From NCBI GenBank assembly GCA_032622095.1, contig CP136061.1, positions 196,898,935-196,962,934 on the forward strand: a stretch of DNA of 64,000 nt, written 5' to 3'. The DNA comes from Siphonodentalium dalli (Eukaryota; Mollusca; Scaphopoda; Gadilida; Siphonodentaliidae). A model generated the notes under the pieces. It was given only the letters and a program-made list of their open reading frames with translations. It made no database searches and was not told where the DNA came from. Positions 36,607 to 48,437 of the stretch are shown in pieces. Within the stretch, counting starts at the first letter, position 1, and every line of letters begins with the position of its first letter. The position numbers and the translations under genes are program-made.

Positions 36607-37293
36607 TTAAATCTAAATAAAAAAAAACACTAAATTAAATTAAGCAATATTGTTTTAAGTAATATATTTTTTTTTACATCAAAATGTTTAAACCATCAAA
36701 TTGTGCGTACATCGCACAAAGTGGTTGTATATGACCCTAGAGCACTCAAAAATAAGCCCGTTTCAGCTAGCAGTTATATTTTAATCTGGGAAAAATAGAG
36801 ATATATAGGTTTCGTATCGAGAGGGTATTTATGAGATCTACAGTTAGTCCGCATTGATCAGCATGAACACTTAGTTTTCAGAATCCGTATGTTTGACTTG
36901 TCAGAAATGCGGACTCATCATGACTTGTCCGATGAAAAAAAATCCTCATGACTAATCTGATGAAAAAATCGGTCATTTTATAAAAAAAAAAGCCAACATA
37001 CTTGACATAATATATTTACACATTAGGAGAAGAAATATTCGTCCCATTTTGATACATAATATTGGGGTGATGACCAGAGTAAAGTGATATATCGGAACGA
37101 CATGCAGTCATGACGTCATGCATAGTCCACTAATTTTTAGGGTGAGACGAATATGGCGATTCACGCAAATCGTTGTCATTCGGTTCTTATAAAACCTAAG
37201 GTAAGACGGCTCAATTATAGTATACTATGGGAAGCTAATTTAATGTCAATTAGCTACGTTTTAATAACGAAACAAAGCTTTGTTTCGTAGATA

Positions 37294-37725
37294 CCTTACT
37301 CGTATTTAAATTCGCGCAGTACTATTTTTGAAGCACCCATCGGTGCGCGAATTTAAAACTGAGCGAAAAATAGTACGACTTCTGAATTTATATCAAACCG
37401 CGTGGGAAAATAAGAGGGTCGAAAGCACGTCTCCGTATCCACAACCCTGCACGGGGTGGCGCTGTGGTCATATAACAGTATGAGTTATTGACGTGAACCC
37501 AACTATTTGAAATCCATATATAGAGTCAATATTTTTTTAAGTCAGCAGTGTGCAGCGCTGCTTTGGTTTTGAGCTCAATTAAATGACCCCCATACAGTTT
37601 AAATATCAGAATAATTACTCAAAACATATGTATACTCATCTTATACGTTGTTATCAGTTTTGAATTCGCGCAGCATGGGAATGAAAATATATTATTACTG
37701 CGCGAATTTAAATACAAGTAAGGTA
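37294..37725. mobile_element. TIR element with TA flanks
   Basis: The left CCTTACTCGTATTTAAATTC and GCGCAGTA blocks are matched at the right end by the complement (TACTGCGCGAATTTAAATAC then AAGTAAGG). TA lies outside each end, suggesting a Tc1/mariner-type target. Internal GCGCGAATTTAAA words repeat the end sequence. No transposase. Left coordinate is approximate to 2 bp. A perfect 20-bp palindrome, CGAAACAAAGCTTTGTTTCG, abuts the left end. Confidence 0.6.
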
Positions 37726-38950
37726 TGCTATCTGATTTTTTTACGTCACCAACTTTTTACATAATAGAGGAACGATCTTTTTTTATGCGAGCTCTTTTGT
37801 CGCACAGTATAGAACGGTGGGCTTACAGCATTGGAATCGTAATCGGCAGTCACGATGCCAACCCAGATCGCGGTCGTTGTGCAACCTATCATGACCACCA
37901 GCAACCGTCATTATCGCCACGACGATCTCACCAACATTCTACTTTTCATATAAATGTTATCTAATGATTATTATTTTTCGATTGGTAAGGGCATGTATGC
38001 CTATAATGAATTTCTAACGGGTCTATACTCACTCTACTGGATAAAATTATCGGACCCTCTCCGACAGAGGCGGAAACGTATCTATATAGGGTGTTTAAAT
38101 TTTCATGATAAATGGGTTATGACCCATATAAATTGTTTTTTTGTCATAAAACAAAATAAATTGACCGACAGTTCTACCACATCGACCTGCATGTACTTGA
38201 TAGCTTATAAAATTGCGACTCATTCGAGATCTTCTACATTGAATACTGGGATATGAACGTCAAACCATTTATAAGATTCATATTCCCGACAGTTTACTCC
38301 ATACAGATACAGGTCTGTACATGTTTGTCAAATTATCTCTACTTTTGCTTTTATGAGCTTATCTAGTGAAAAAAGTCTCATAATAATAAACTCAGTTTGT
38401 CTATTACATAACCTATATGTGCGCTTTTGGTGACCACCGTAGTCCACTTTTTTTCTGGCATACCGGGCCAACTTTTTAAACTTGAAATATTTTAACAATC
38501 ATTTGGAAAAGGACAGAGCATAGAGCCTGAGTGTTGTTAGGTTACAATGTAGGTTGAACCTTTTAACATTTACAAAACATGACGTACCAAGATGAAAATT
38601 CCCACACAATGGTGGGGTGCTAATGAAATTTCTTACATGGATGTACACGAAAATCAGTTGGAGGTTTCCGTGAAATTACGTTGTCTTTCGTCATAAAAGT
38701 GTGGTGAATGTGTCGTGTTTTCGCTGGTCTGGCACTATTTAGTTATTTCAAATTCCTCGCATTACGATGTTATTTTATTCAACAGACAAGGTCTATATTA
38801 CTTATTCCTGTCTGTATTGCTTGTTTTACTTCATCAACTAAATTAAAACAAACTTTTTTTTCCTAAATGCATGTAATAACTTGTTTTACCGGGTTATTTT
38901 TATTCTGAATATTTGAAGGCATTTACATAATGTTTTTCCCGATGTTTCAG
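37726..38950. other. Gene B intron 3, second part
   Basis: No exon, RNA gene or clear repeat recognised. Confidence 0.45.
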
Positions 38951-39091
38951 TCCAACATTGGTCATCGTGGTTAGAAGAAGGGTGTCCAGAATCGTGCGTG
39001 CGGAATGACACAAGATACTGCATTAAAGAGCCGTGCGTTGGCGAGGTGTCAAAGGCAGTTGAGTGTTATGGGGGCCTATGTCCCAACCAAG
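38951..39091 (+). CDS. Gene B exon 4: divergent thrombospondin type 1 repeat
   Basis: 141 nt, phase 1-1 (acceptor GATGTTTCAG, donor GTACTT). It encodes QHWSSWLEEGCPESCVRNDT, RYCIKEPCVGE and VECYGGLCPNQ. The WSSW pair and six cysteines fit TSP1, but the usual CSxTCG turn is replaced by GCPESC and the Arg-rich strand is short (RNDTRY), so the stacked Trp/Arg core is probably altered. There is one N-glycosylation sequon (NDT). Strand, phase and position between two typical repeats support it as part of gene B. A foldback element starts 50 bases after the donor. Confidence 0.75.
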
Positions 39092-39141
39092 GTACTTACT
39101 TGTCTTACACACATCTCCTAATGTTTGCCCGCGAGGTCACC

Positions 39142-39286
39142 CAACATCGGATTAACTCGGCGGCCAGCAATGTTTGGCATCAACACGAGCGATGTAAACA
39201 GGCCGGTAAATTGGCGGGTGCTTGATGTTTACTAAATCGCTCGAATTTAAGCTAAAATTGCTGGTCGTCGAGTTAATCCGATATTG
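39142..39286. repeat. Foldback element next to exon 4
   Basis: CAACATCGGATTAACTCGGC and GGCCAGCAAT are matched by ATTGCTGGTCGTCGAGTTAA and TCCGATATTG. Inner GAGCGATGTAAACA pairs with TGTTTACTAAATCGCTC. A strong hairpin of about 145 bp in the intron. Confidence 0.75.
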
Positions 39287-39289
39287 CTC

Positions 39290-40018
39290 CCGACCACTGC
39301 CGATCGCCGATTAAATTCGCTGCATGTTCGCCTTCGCATGCAAAGTAGAACAACCATATTGTGATACATACATGATACATAATAATATAACCAGGACTGT
39401 TCCTAGATGGGGTGTCGACCTTCGAATTACGTTTGAACCCCACCCCGTGAAACAGACACTATTTTTTTCGGAACGTGTGCATATATATGCACCACTAGCA
39501 ATGTGTTGGAATTTTCCAACAACCGGTACAGAACATTTTTCCAAACTGGCATCTATATATGGTTGAAAATTGGAAAATCAAACAATCCGTATGCATTTGG
39601 TATAAATTCACAACTGATTTTGACCCAAGTTATAGGTTCTCACAACCCCCATCCTACTCCGTCTATCACCACGTAACATCCATACATATGTGATAATAGC
39701 CTACTTTATCATCCGGAAATAAAATTGAACATAGATTCAAACTGTTTTTGTCTGAGAGCAATTTATACATTTTTGAAACCATCGTACAGCTGTAACTATA
39801 GAACTAAAATACTCAGCAGATTCTAAGTTTTCTGGGACCATCATCATGACTGTGGCAAAAATTGGCGGACTGCAACAATGTTGGAAATTGATTTATATCC
39901 CTAACCAGTAAACTCAAATTCCGGAAAATTAATTATTTAATTGATTATTTTTGTTATCACCCGAGTCAGTTTTTTCGGCATATTATCTCATTGACATCGA
40001 CGTGGATTTTTGTCAGGG
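39290..40018. other. Gene B intron 4, no exon
   Basis: Contains a degenerate TTGGAATTTTCC-type dispersed repeat near 39500-39600. Nothing else is supportable. Confidence 0.4.
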
Positions 40019-40530
40019 TTAATGGACGAGAGACTGGACATTCCGAAACTAGATGGTCGCGTCCGAAGGACGAGACCATTTATTTTCCGAATGTCCAGTC
40101 GCTCGTCCATTAATTGACTGAAAACCTGAAATATACAAAGATGGACTATATATTCATACCGATGAACTATTCTGATAAATCTCGATAAATCATATAATAA
40201 CGTTTTATGTACCAAATAGTCTTCGACTGAGAACAAAACAATGCCCATTGACATATATACCGTCGATGAAATTTTGTTCACGAATGTATTTTAGGATAGT
40301 TTTGACTCGCGAAATATCGAAGTGATATTGTTCTGCTAAGAAGTACAGTAACTCTATTATGATACCGTGTTTTTGCTTGAATGTGATAGAAACAACTGGT
40401 ATGCAAATTAACATGCTGCCTTTTCTAACAAGGAATTTAATTACGTGGGGTTTATAAGCAGTATGCAAATGGTTGTAGTGTGCTCTTTCTGGCAATAATT
40501 TTCCCCCAATAAATAGGTCCGAACCGGGAA
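40019..40530 (+). repeat. Foldback (40019-40113) plus related dispersed repeat
   Basis: TTAATGGACGAG with GACTGGACATTCCGAAA pairs with TTTTCCGAATGTCCAGTC and CTCGTCCATTAA. The following 400 bp parallel 34915-35400 block by block. This copy has no TTAA MITE where the 34-kb copy has one. Confidence 0.6.
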
Positions 40531-41918
40531 CATATAGCTAACGTTTAGTGATTGGTATCGTTCGCCGCAAGATATTCTATAGAACAAGATGAAACAAAGT
40601 CCACAAAAATCTGTTTTGGGAAAAATTCCCAATTTTAAATGGCGTCCAAGATGGTTGTAGGTATCGGAAAATGCTGAATTTCTGCGGCAGATGCACCAAT
40701 TAACAGTAAATAAGTAATACATGGAAATATACTCAAACCGTGAATACCTGTAAATCATATCTGTAGAATGTCTATCCCAAAATGGCCGCCAAGAAAGAAA
40801 AATCTTACGAAATTTACCATCTGTACACCATTTATTAGCTTGTCATTTAAGAGCACACAAACGCTCCAATTTTACGAAAACTAATTTTTGCAGTGTATGA
40901 AAGAATCTTGTGATCACATACAAGCAACATATCTTTGATGTATGAGAGAGCAAGTAAAAGCAGGGTCTCATAAAATGATTAAATATGGTCTCTTGGGCGC
41001 CCAAAAGCGGACAAACAACATTATTTGGTTTTTGCTGCTTCATCTAGTGTCGTATAGTATATGAATTAAAGAGTTACATTGGATTTACCATGGATACTTT
41101 GATTCTGTAGCCTTTTCTAGAAGCAGTTGTATATCCGCCGAGAACAATATCACGATTTGACAGATCATTGGTTTTAACCGTTCAAATTTAACTGCTATGT
41201 AGCAATATGGGAGATATGCATATAGAATAAATGTGTTGTTCCTATTATCCGTGTCTCACAATATTAGTCATAGTTGCATCGGATCAATTGATAACACGCG
41301 AATGTTTGATTTTTATCACAGGAATGCATGGTGATATACTAAGACACAATTTATCAAACACAAATGAGTAACATAGACTATAATAATTTTCAATAAATTC
41401 TAAACTGTACCACAATTTCCTGCATATTCTGTGTTTATATCTGAAAATAATATTTGCTTATATTGACCATGGCCACATTTACGCGACCGGCACTGCGTTT
41501 TCCACAACCGTCTTTACCCTTTCATCATACTGTTAGATATATATGGCTATATATACGCACAACCATAAATATTAAGATTGAGTGAATAAATGGGCAATGC
41601 TGAAGTAACAGCTTTAAACGCCCTATCACCTGAAAGTGACACAAATACGTGGGTGGTAATTGTATGCTAGTTCTAAACAAAAAGATATTGACAGCGAATA
41701 ATGTGCATCGCGTGGTAGCATATTCGAGTCGTATAGTGCCGACTGAAGGAATTTGCACACATGACAGTGGTCTTCTAAGAAACCGGTTTGGTAGCAGCAT
41801 GAACATTTGTTTTATATAAAATGGATGGAATGCACACAAATGTGCATAATTTTGGTGTCAAATTTGTTAATATAGGATTACTTGTCTATGGTATATACAT
41901 TCCGGTAGTGTGTAAATT
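40531..41918. other. Gene B intron 4, remainder
   Basis: Isolated AAATGGCGTCCAAGATGG and AAATGGCCGCCAAG words near 40640 and 40782 resemble the satellite at 56.2-57.3 kb. No exon seen. Confidence 0.4.
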
Positions 41919-42054
41919 GGTTACCATGCACCTTCGGTCGGAGTCATTCGTGGAAGGGAATGACTTGCCCCGAGCGGACGAGAACCTCGTCCGTACCCTT
42001 CTTTCTCGGCAGGTCATTACCTTCCACGAATGACTCCGACTTCATGTGGTAACC
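41919..42054. repeat. Foldback element
   Basis: GGTTACCATG, GTCGGAGTCATTCGTGGAAG and GGAATGAC on the left pair with GTCATTACCTTCCACGAATG, ACTCCGAC and CATGTGGTAACC on the right. Arms are about 60 bp. Confidence 0.8.
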
Positions 42055-42539
42055 GATACAATGTACGGAAATTTGAAAACGTTAATGAAATAAGATCTTT
42101 TGTATGGTTTGATAAGTAGTCAGCGTAAAATATGTATTGACCGGGAATTGAGTAGTATATACTTCTGTACGTGGAACATTGAGACTAAGTTCGTAATTAT
42201 TTGGAAATTTGCAAGCATAGTATGGTTGTTTGGTTTGAATGACTTGAAGTATCAGTTGGAAATTTCAACTGAGGGGTGGGGGGGGGGGCTTTCGGTGTAG
42301 TTTCATTCATATGCCATATGCCGTTTGGTGACTGATTTACCGAACATTTCGCACCAATCTATAGGAGTCTTCCCATAGTTGTATTATATGTTCGTCTTCC
42401 TCTCGTCTGCTCATATTTCCCGAATATCCCTCTATATATGAATACTAGACCATTCCAATGTATACTTTTATAGCGGATGGGACAATCCATTCAGCGGGGA
42501 ACTGTTAATAAACGACAATTAACATATTGGTAATTACAG

Positions 42540-42677
42540 GCACATGGTCGCAGTGGTCACAAGGTGATTGCAGTGTGTCATGTGGCATGGGCATACGAGA
42601 GAGGCGCAGAACGTGCACAGGACAATGTGATGGCAGTAGTACGGATGCGTCCAGCCAGTGTGTCATGAAGTGTTTGG
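42540..42677 (+). CDS. Gene B exon 5: thrombospondin type 1 repeat
   Basis: 138 nt, phase 1-1 (acceptor TTACAG, donor GTGTGT). It encodes [33 protein letters not shown] and a CVMKCL end. It has WSQW, CSVSCG, an Arg-rich strand and six cysteines: a standard TSP1 repeat, slightly shorter than average at 46 residues. The donor is less than consensus but leaves the phase needed for the next exon at 53696. The 11-kb intron that follows contains a LINE, two Helitron-like elements and several MITEs. Confidence 0.88.
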
Positions 42678-42727
42678 GTGTGTATATATGCGATACCAAG
42701 CAAATAAACATTGTGACATTATTCGTT

Positions 42728-43116
42728 AAAGGTATATTATGGACTTGTTCGGGTGCGTGAAACTCATAAGTTAGTACGCATGTGCTATTCCAACTGTGGG
42801 AATGTAGCATTCTACTAACATCGCCGAAAATCTAAAAGAAATCGACCATATACCACTCCATAGATATCACCGACTGAACTACGCTTAATTGTAAATATTT
42901 ACATCTCGATTCGGGACGCAACAATCAGCGGTAAACTAACGCAATTGATTTCACCATCGAGAGTCATTACATTGAATTAATATATAAGAATGACGGTGTG
43001 TGTGTGTGTGTGTGTGCTGTAAATTTGGATTAATATTCGTAGAAATAACTACTTTGAGCAAGATTATTCTCCATTTCTCTTCGATCACCCAACCGGAGTG
43101 TTTCACATCACTGTAA
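42728..43116 (+). repeat. Dispersed 355-390-bp element, copy 3
   Basis: Parallels 32236-32606: TTAAAGGTATATTATGGACT, GTAGCATTCTACTAACATCG, CGATTCGGGACGCA, GAATGACGGTGTGTGT (here with a (GT)n expansion near 42995-43016) and GGAGTGTTTCACATCACT. Confidence 0.65.
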
Positions 43117-43273
43117 TCATTATATCGCGGAGAAATATTGTTCACGCATCTCATTTATACACGTGTATTAGGCGTATTTATTATTTAAAACCACTTGGCA
43201 GTTTGCGTTCCAAAATGATAATATTCGTTATTTAATTTCCCCCGGTATCGGAATAGGTCGATAAGTACTTTAA

Positions 43274-43714
43274 CCCTTTGAGTGCCAGGTCCGAATTTTG
43301 TATCAACCCATATACCCTGTGCCAATGCATTCTCTTATATATGCGAGTCGACCATAGGTCGCCTCGCATATATAAGAAAATGCATTGGCCTAACAATTTT
43401 TCATCTTTTGTTATTATGTTTTACAATTTTTTACAATTTAAATAATTTTTTCTTATATTCTTTAACAGACTTATTTAGTATGTTTGTTATGGGCATCAAA
43501 ATTATTACTATGAATACTTGGTTTTGAGTTATAACATGCCCCTAAGGTGTTATCCAGTTTGTTTTTAAATTCGCTATAGCATGCTTAAGCATACCCAAAA
43601 CAAATTCAACCCTTACAAAAAATAAATTCTAAAAAAAAAATAATATATATTTTAGGGCCGATTTTACACACCGTAAATTAGGGCCGATGAGATCGGCCCG
43701 TGGCACTCAAAGGG
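43274..43714. mobile_element. TTAA-flanked (piggyBac-like) MITE
   Basis: Perfect 14-bp ends CCCTTTGAGTGCCA and complement, with TTAA at 43270-43273 and 43715-43718. Near its left end it carries the CCAATGCATTCTCTTATATA hairpin also found at 32931-33286. 441 bp, no transposase. Confidence 0.8.
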
Positions 43715-43718
43715 TTAA

Positions 43719-45639
43719 CTACAATTCTACGAGCATTTGCACGGCATGGAATAGAACAGAGCGTTCCGTGTTAAACTATTCCTGATATTGTTGAAATAAA
43801 GAGCGTTTCTTTCAGTTATGTGCGAAACACATATAACAGCTGGAAACGTCTGTGACCTTGGAAACTATTTTTCAGAGCATATGAAGCCGGTATATCAATG
43901 TTTAGTTTATTTGTTAACATACTGCAATATCATACCTTCTTACAATTACGTATAGGCATAATTTGGAAGATCGAATGGTGCATGGTCGTTTAAACATGAG
44001 TGAGAATATTGTTCCTGGGGAAATTGTGCATGGGTAAAGAGTGTAAACTTATTACACGCTTGTTGCAAGAATCACATCCTCCCACCCTTGGTCCTACTAA
44101 AACCCGACCGCACCCGACCGCACCGCCCCCAGGGGTCCGAGCGAGATGGAGTTTGCACTATCGTGTAGAATGGACACCGTTAACCCCTAACTTGCGGAAG
44201 ATCCAGAAAGGCGCCGACCGCACCTCCCCTGGCTGCCTGACAACGGAAATGAACATTATATCATGACAATCTCTACCAGAGCGCAACAGTCATAATTCCT
44301 TTCTGACTCTGTCTCCGGCTGGGTACCAGTCTGTGGTTTCTATATTGAGTGTTGGTTTTTTCAGCCAAATTGGCGGAACGGGTCGCCTTTGAGAACAATT
44401 CCCTCACAACGAAAAATGTATTGACAGAATGGAGAATTAGAGCGGTAGCTTTGCTGACGATTTTTCGCACGCTTCTCAGCAAAATGGCAGCAAATTAGAA
44501 CTCTTATGTTTGACTTAACTGACTTTTGCCATGCATGCTGTTGCCCATGTGCGTCTAGAATTTGGTGTTAAAATAATCGGAGAACAAAACGACATTGTAT
44601 CGATACATATAGTTCTTTGATTTTAGTGTGACTTTCCAAACGCAAGATACAATTCAATATGTTTATTTCCCATTTAACTGTAAAAACAGTGTTTGAGAAT
44701 ATAATACATAATATAACAGGCGGGGTATACATTGAAATAGGTAATATATACATAATTGTTACGAGGTTACAAAACGAAAGTGGATTATCTCTCCTTTAAG
44801 TGTTAGTATATAACTTCGACTTACAAGTAATTAACAAAAGATATGCAGATGACCAATTTTCATTTCATCACGACAGGGTTATTATTGATAATTTCAGTAA
44901 CACGCAGATTGATCCACTTTATTATTAGATATGGTCAACACATTTTGCTGGTATAATCATAATATCAATACAATTTCTGGTATAATGGGAAAACTTCAGA
45001 TAACTTATTTTTCCGACTCCATCGTTTTATACTACATATATGCTGCTTTATAAAGAACAAGGAGAGAGAGACCACATTTTTAGAGTAAATTCATCAATAT
45101 ATAATCACACACGTAAAATTTCTATAATTCAGATTTCACAATGAAATATTTACCCCGGGTGAAAAAGGAATTTGGTAGGGGTCACTCCCACTGGTGTATA
45201 TATACGGTATGTTTCTGATCGAAAAGGGGCATTGCATGCAATTGACTTAATTTATCGATGAGCGAGGTATCACCATATATAGTAAGTTTAGTTAAAGGGA
45301 CACCAGGCCATTCGACGTGGGTTCAAACGAAATAAAATAAAGTTTATAAAAGTCTGTGAAATAAGTATTTCCAAGTATACATGTAACACCAGACATCAGC
45401 AATTTATCAGATAACTCTACATACTCTACAGTTCAGTGTCGATAGACTTCTATGTTTATTTGCACCTCATGAACAACTGCGAAGGTGTCAGGTCCCTTTA
45501 AACTATTTTGTTATGCAGTCAATAGAGTTATTGCTCCTTCTACACACCGTGGATCGTTCTGTATTTTATACAGAACGGTTTAGATTTTGTCTCACGCTAG
45601 AGACAATTAATACATGGTGATATACACCATTGTCTGACC
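43719..45639. other. Gene B intron 5, before the LINE
   Basis: About 44095-44250 is a partial copy of the 24.2-24.7-kb repeat. Otherwise no exon or RNA gene is recognised. Confidence 0.4.
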
Positions 45640-45661
45640 GGGGGGGGGGGGGTGTCCACTG

Positions 45662-48406
45662 TTAAGTGGTCTGTTGCTGGATAGCTATGTTCATTTGAAC
45701 GATAAATTTATATACGTTATGTAACACTTGATGTTTCTTATTTCTTAACAGTAAAGATGCCTTATGTGCACTCGGTCGTGTATAGTAAAATTTGGCTATG
45801 AATTTTTCGCGTACATGTTGGAGAACCGGACAAACTAGTAATGTATGGATTTCATCTCCCACTTGTTCGTTACAAAGTGTACATAGTCGGTCTCTAATTG
45901 GAATTTCGGTGTTACTCCATGATTTAGTTTCGATCGCCAAGTAATGATTACGCGTTCTGAAGCGCATTATAGTTTGTGCCTCTGCTGTCGTAAGCTTGAA
46001 AATGTAAGTCTCAGTTTCAAACACTTCTTTAATTTCTCTGTAAAATAGATATTTATTGGACGATGCCATCGTTCTTCGCCAGTGGTTTATATACATATCC
46101 TTGAGTCCTGTTTTTGTCGTTTCTCGAAACCAGTTGAGGCTTACTATATTATGATAAAGCCAGACATGCATAAGGCCCATTTCATAAAGAGTATTTTTTA
46201 CGAGACTTAACCAAGGGTGGGTGTATTCATTTCCAGGGCTGTTAAAATCGTTATATATTGTATGATACAGGACGAATGATAATTTAGATTTAGGTCCACT
46301 AACAAGCCTCGCCCAGTAATTTAAAATTCTATGTTTAATTTTAAACCCAATCGGTAGAAGGCCCAACTCACCATATACACAAATAGTCGGTGTCGAACTT
46401 TTTAACTTTAAGATATACTTCCAAAACCATAGTTCCGTTTTTCCAATCTGGTCAATATTTTCCGTACCCCAAATTTCACATCCATATATAAGCACTGGTA
46501 CCACCGTTTTTTCATATAATTCAATTATAGTAGATAGGCTGAGTTTAAGTTTTCGCGTCTTCCATATGAGGGAAAACATTGATCGCTTCGCTTCCTCGCA
46601 CCTACGTTTAATTTCGGAGTTAAAAGATCCAGATTTGCTGAATATTATGCCTAGATATTTGTATTCCTTTGTCGTTTTAATTATTTTACCATCAAGCTTG
46701 AAAATCCTACTGTGCTTTCTATTATGTCCGAAAATGACTACGGCGCTCTTTTCGTTATTAATTTTCATCTTCCAACGGGAACAATACCTTGTATATATAT
46801 TCATAACTTTTTGTAATCCTTTTTTTGTCTTAGCAAATAAGACTGTATCGTCTGCATACAGGAGGCAAAATAACTTAACTAACCCGAACACTGCAGTTTC
46901 GCTTAAATCGGAAATTTGGATTCCATTTATTTGGTTTTCGGTCATAAACTTTTCAAGGTCGTTCAAGTAGATGGAAAAAAGTATCGGGGATAAATTTTCA
47001 CCCTGCCTCAAGCCAATATCACAGGGGAAACTTGGAGAACATTGGTTATTATTAGTTACTCTAGATTTAACTCCATCATAAATATTCATAATTACATTTA
47101 GCACTTTTCCTGTTATACCAATATCAAATAGTTTGGTCCAGAGTCCAACTCGCCACACATTATCGTATGCTTTTGATAAATCTATAAAAGCGCAGTATAA
47201 ACTGGTATCTTTTTTCTGAGTGAGTTCAATAAGGCACTTCAAGGTAAACATGTGGTCGACTGTTGAATAATTCTTACGAAAACCAGCTTGGTTCTCGGAC
47301 AAGAGATGATTTTGTTCTAGAAATATATTGATTCGGTTACTGAGAATAGATGTAAATAACTTCGCGATACAGCTTACCAACGTGATAGGTCTGTAGTTTT
47401 CTGGCAGCATAGAATCCTTAGCTTTGTAAATCGGTTGTATTAGGCCTATACCCCACTCGTCGGGGATAATACCACAATTGAGAATAATGTTAAAATTTTT
47501 TAAATATATAAATTTCATTTTGTGGAATGTCGATTTGATATACTCATTTCGAATAGAGTCTACTCCACTGGCCTTCCCATTTTTTAGGTTTCTAACTGCA
47601 AGTTCTATTTCATCAGTTGTAATCTCCACGTCTAAACAACAAGTTTTCATCGGCGGGTTGAAGGTGTCATTATTTGATGTATCAGATCTATTTTGATCAC
47701 TAAAATATTCATGAAACTGTTTTATTGAAGGAGTTTTTTTCTGTCTTGTTTCATTATCAGCACCCCTTAGAAGTCTCCAATACTCACGCGGCGATTTAGT
47801 TTTCATTTTAGAAATGTGTTCACGCATATCATAATCATATACTTTTTTGGCATTTCGCAATGACCGCTTATATTTTCTGCGCGCGTCAATCATACGTTGT
47901 CGATTATTTTCATTCGGCTGTTCCCTATATGTTTTGCAAGTTTTTCGGTAGGAATTTCTAAATTCAACACACGAACCTTTATACCACGGTTGGCATCTTC
48001 GTTTGCAAGATTGATATTTGGGATTTGGCATTTTTGTGCCCAGACTCTGTCTCGCGGCTCCACAATAAAGATTTTTCAATAAGTTATTAGCGTTTGAGAT
48101 GTCATCATGTGTTATACAATTTCCATCTATAAAAGCGTTTTCTAATGATATAAGTTTTTCCATAAGATTGGTAGTTTCTGTTGAGCTAAGGCTATCAACA
48201 AAGTACCCTGACCTTGCATCGGTCCACCGGTTGAAATTTACATTACGCGTCTCGTACCCACGTTCGGGTATTTCCCCGCATAAATCCCCTAACTGTTCAC
48301 GTGATTGGGAAAACCCATCATCAGTACATTCCGCGACAATACACAATGCCAGGGGTCGCGTGACAAATGTGTAAATATGTTCTTTTCTACTGAATTGTGC
48401 TTTGTT
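45662..48406 (-). CDS. LINE reverse transcriptase ORF (EN domain missing)
   Basis: An uninterrupted minus-strand frame of about 914 codons. Numbering from 48346, the reverse transcriptase motifs appear in order: GKASGVDSIRNEYI (~257-270), YRPITLVSCIAKL (~318-330), AFIDLSKAYD (~386-395), GLRQGENLSPILF (~445-457) and the catalytic YADD (~497-500), then YLGIIF (~564). Asp389 and the YADD aspartates are the expected metal ligands. Near 822-839 a CTLC...H....C zinc-knuckle-like motif precedes the end. The protein would copy element RNA by target-primed reverse transcription. It lacks an ATG at the 5' edge; the open frame simply starts after a stop at 48407, because the endonuclease part is in another frame (48438-49154). 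RT type suggests the Jockey/CR1/L2 group; the clade is not resolved. No stops in about 900 codons implies recent insertion or purifying constraint. Confidence 0.9.
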   Translation of the reverse strand, partial: NKAQFSRKEHIYTFVTRPLALCIVAECTDDGFSQSREQLGDLCGEIPERGYETRNVNFNRWTDARSGYFVDSLSSTETTNLMEKLISLENAFIDGNCITHDDISNANNLLKNLYCGAARQSLGTKMPNPKYQSCKRRCQPWYKGSCVEFRNSYRKTCKTYREQPNENNRQRMIDARRKYKRSLRNAKKVYDYDMREHISKMKTKSPREYWRLLRGADNETRQKKTPSIKQFHEYFSDQNRSDTSNNDTFNPPMKTCCLDVEITTDEIELAVRNLKNGKASGVDSIRNEYIKSTFHKMKFIYLKNFNIILNCGIIPDEWGIGLIQPIYKAKDSMLPENYRPITLVSCIAKLFTSILSNRINIFLEQNHLLSENQAGFRKNYSTVDHMFTLKCLIELTQKKDTSLYCAFIDLSKAYDNVWRVGLWTKLFDIGITGKVLNVIMNIYDGVKSRVTNNNQCSPSFPCDIGLRQGENLSPILFSIYLNDLEKFMTENQINGIQISDLSETAVFGLVKLFCLLYADDTVLFAKTKKGLQKVMNIYTRYCSRWKMKINNEKSAVVIFGHNRKHSRIFKLDGKIIKTTKEYKYLGIIFSKSGSFNSEIKRRCEEAKRSMFSLIWKTRKLKLSLSTIIELYEKTVVPVLIYGCEIWGTENIDQIGKTELWFWKYILKLKSSTPTICVYGELGLLPIGFKIKHRILNYWARLVSGPKSKLSFVLYHTIYNDFNSPGNEYTHPWLSLVKNTLYEMGLMHVWLYHNIVSLNWFRETTKTGLKDMYINHWRRTMASSNKYLFYREIKEVFETETYIFKLTTAEAQTIMRFRTRNHYLAIETKSWSNTEIPIRDRLCTLCNEQVGDEIHTLLVCPVLQHVREKFIAKFYYTRPSAHKASLLLRNKKHQVLHNVYKFIVQMNIAIQQQTT

Positions 48407-48437
48407 CTATATGTATTTTATGTATTTGTGTAACTCT

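Noticed and set aside
46566-46970. 134-codon plus-strand frame
   Set aside because: Antisense shadow of the LINE reverse transcriptase.
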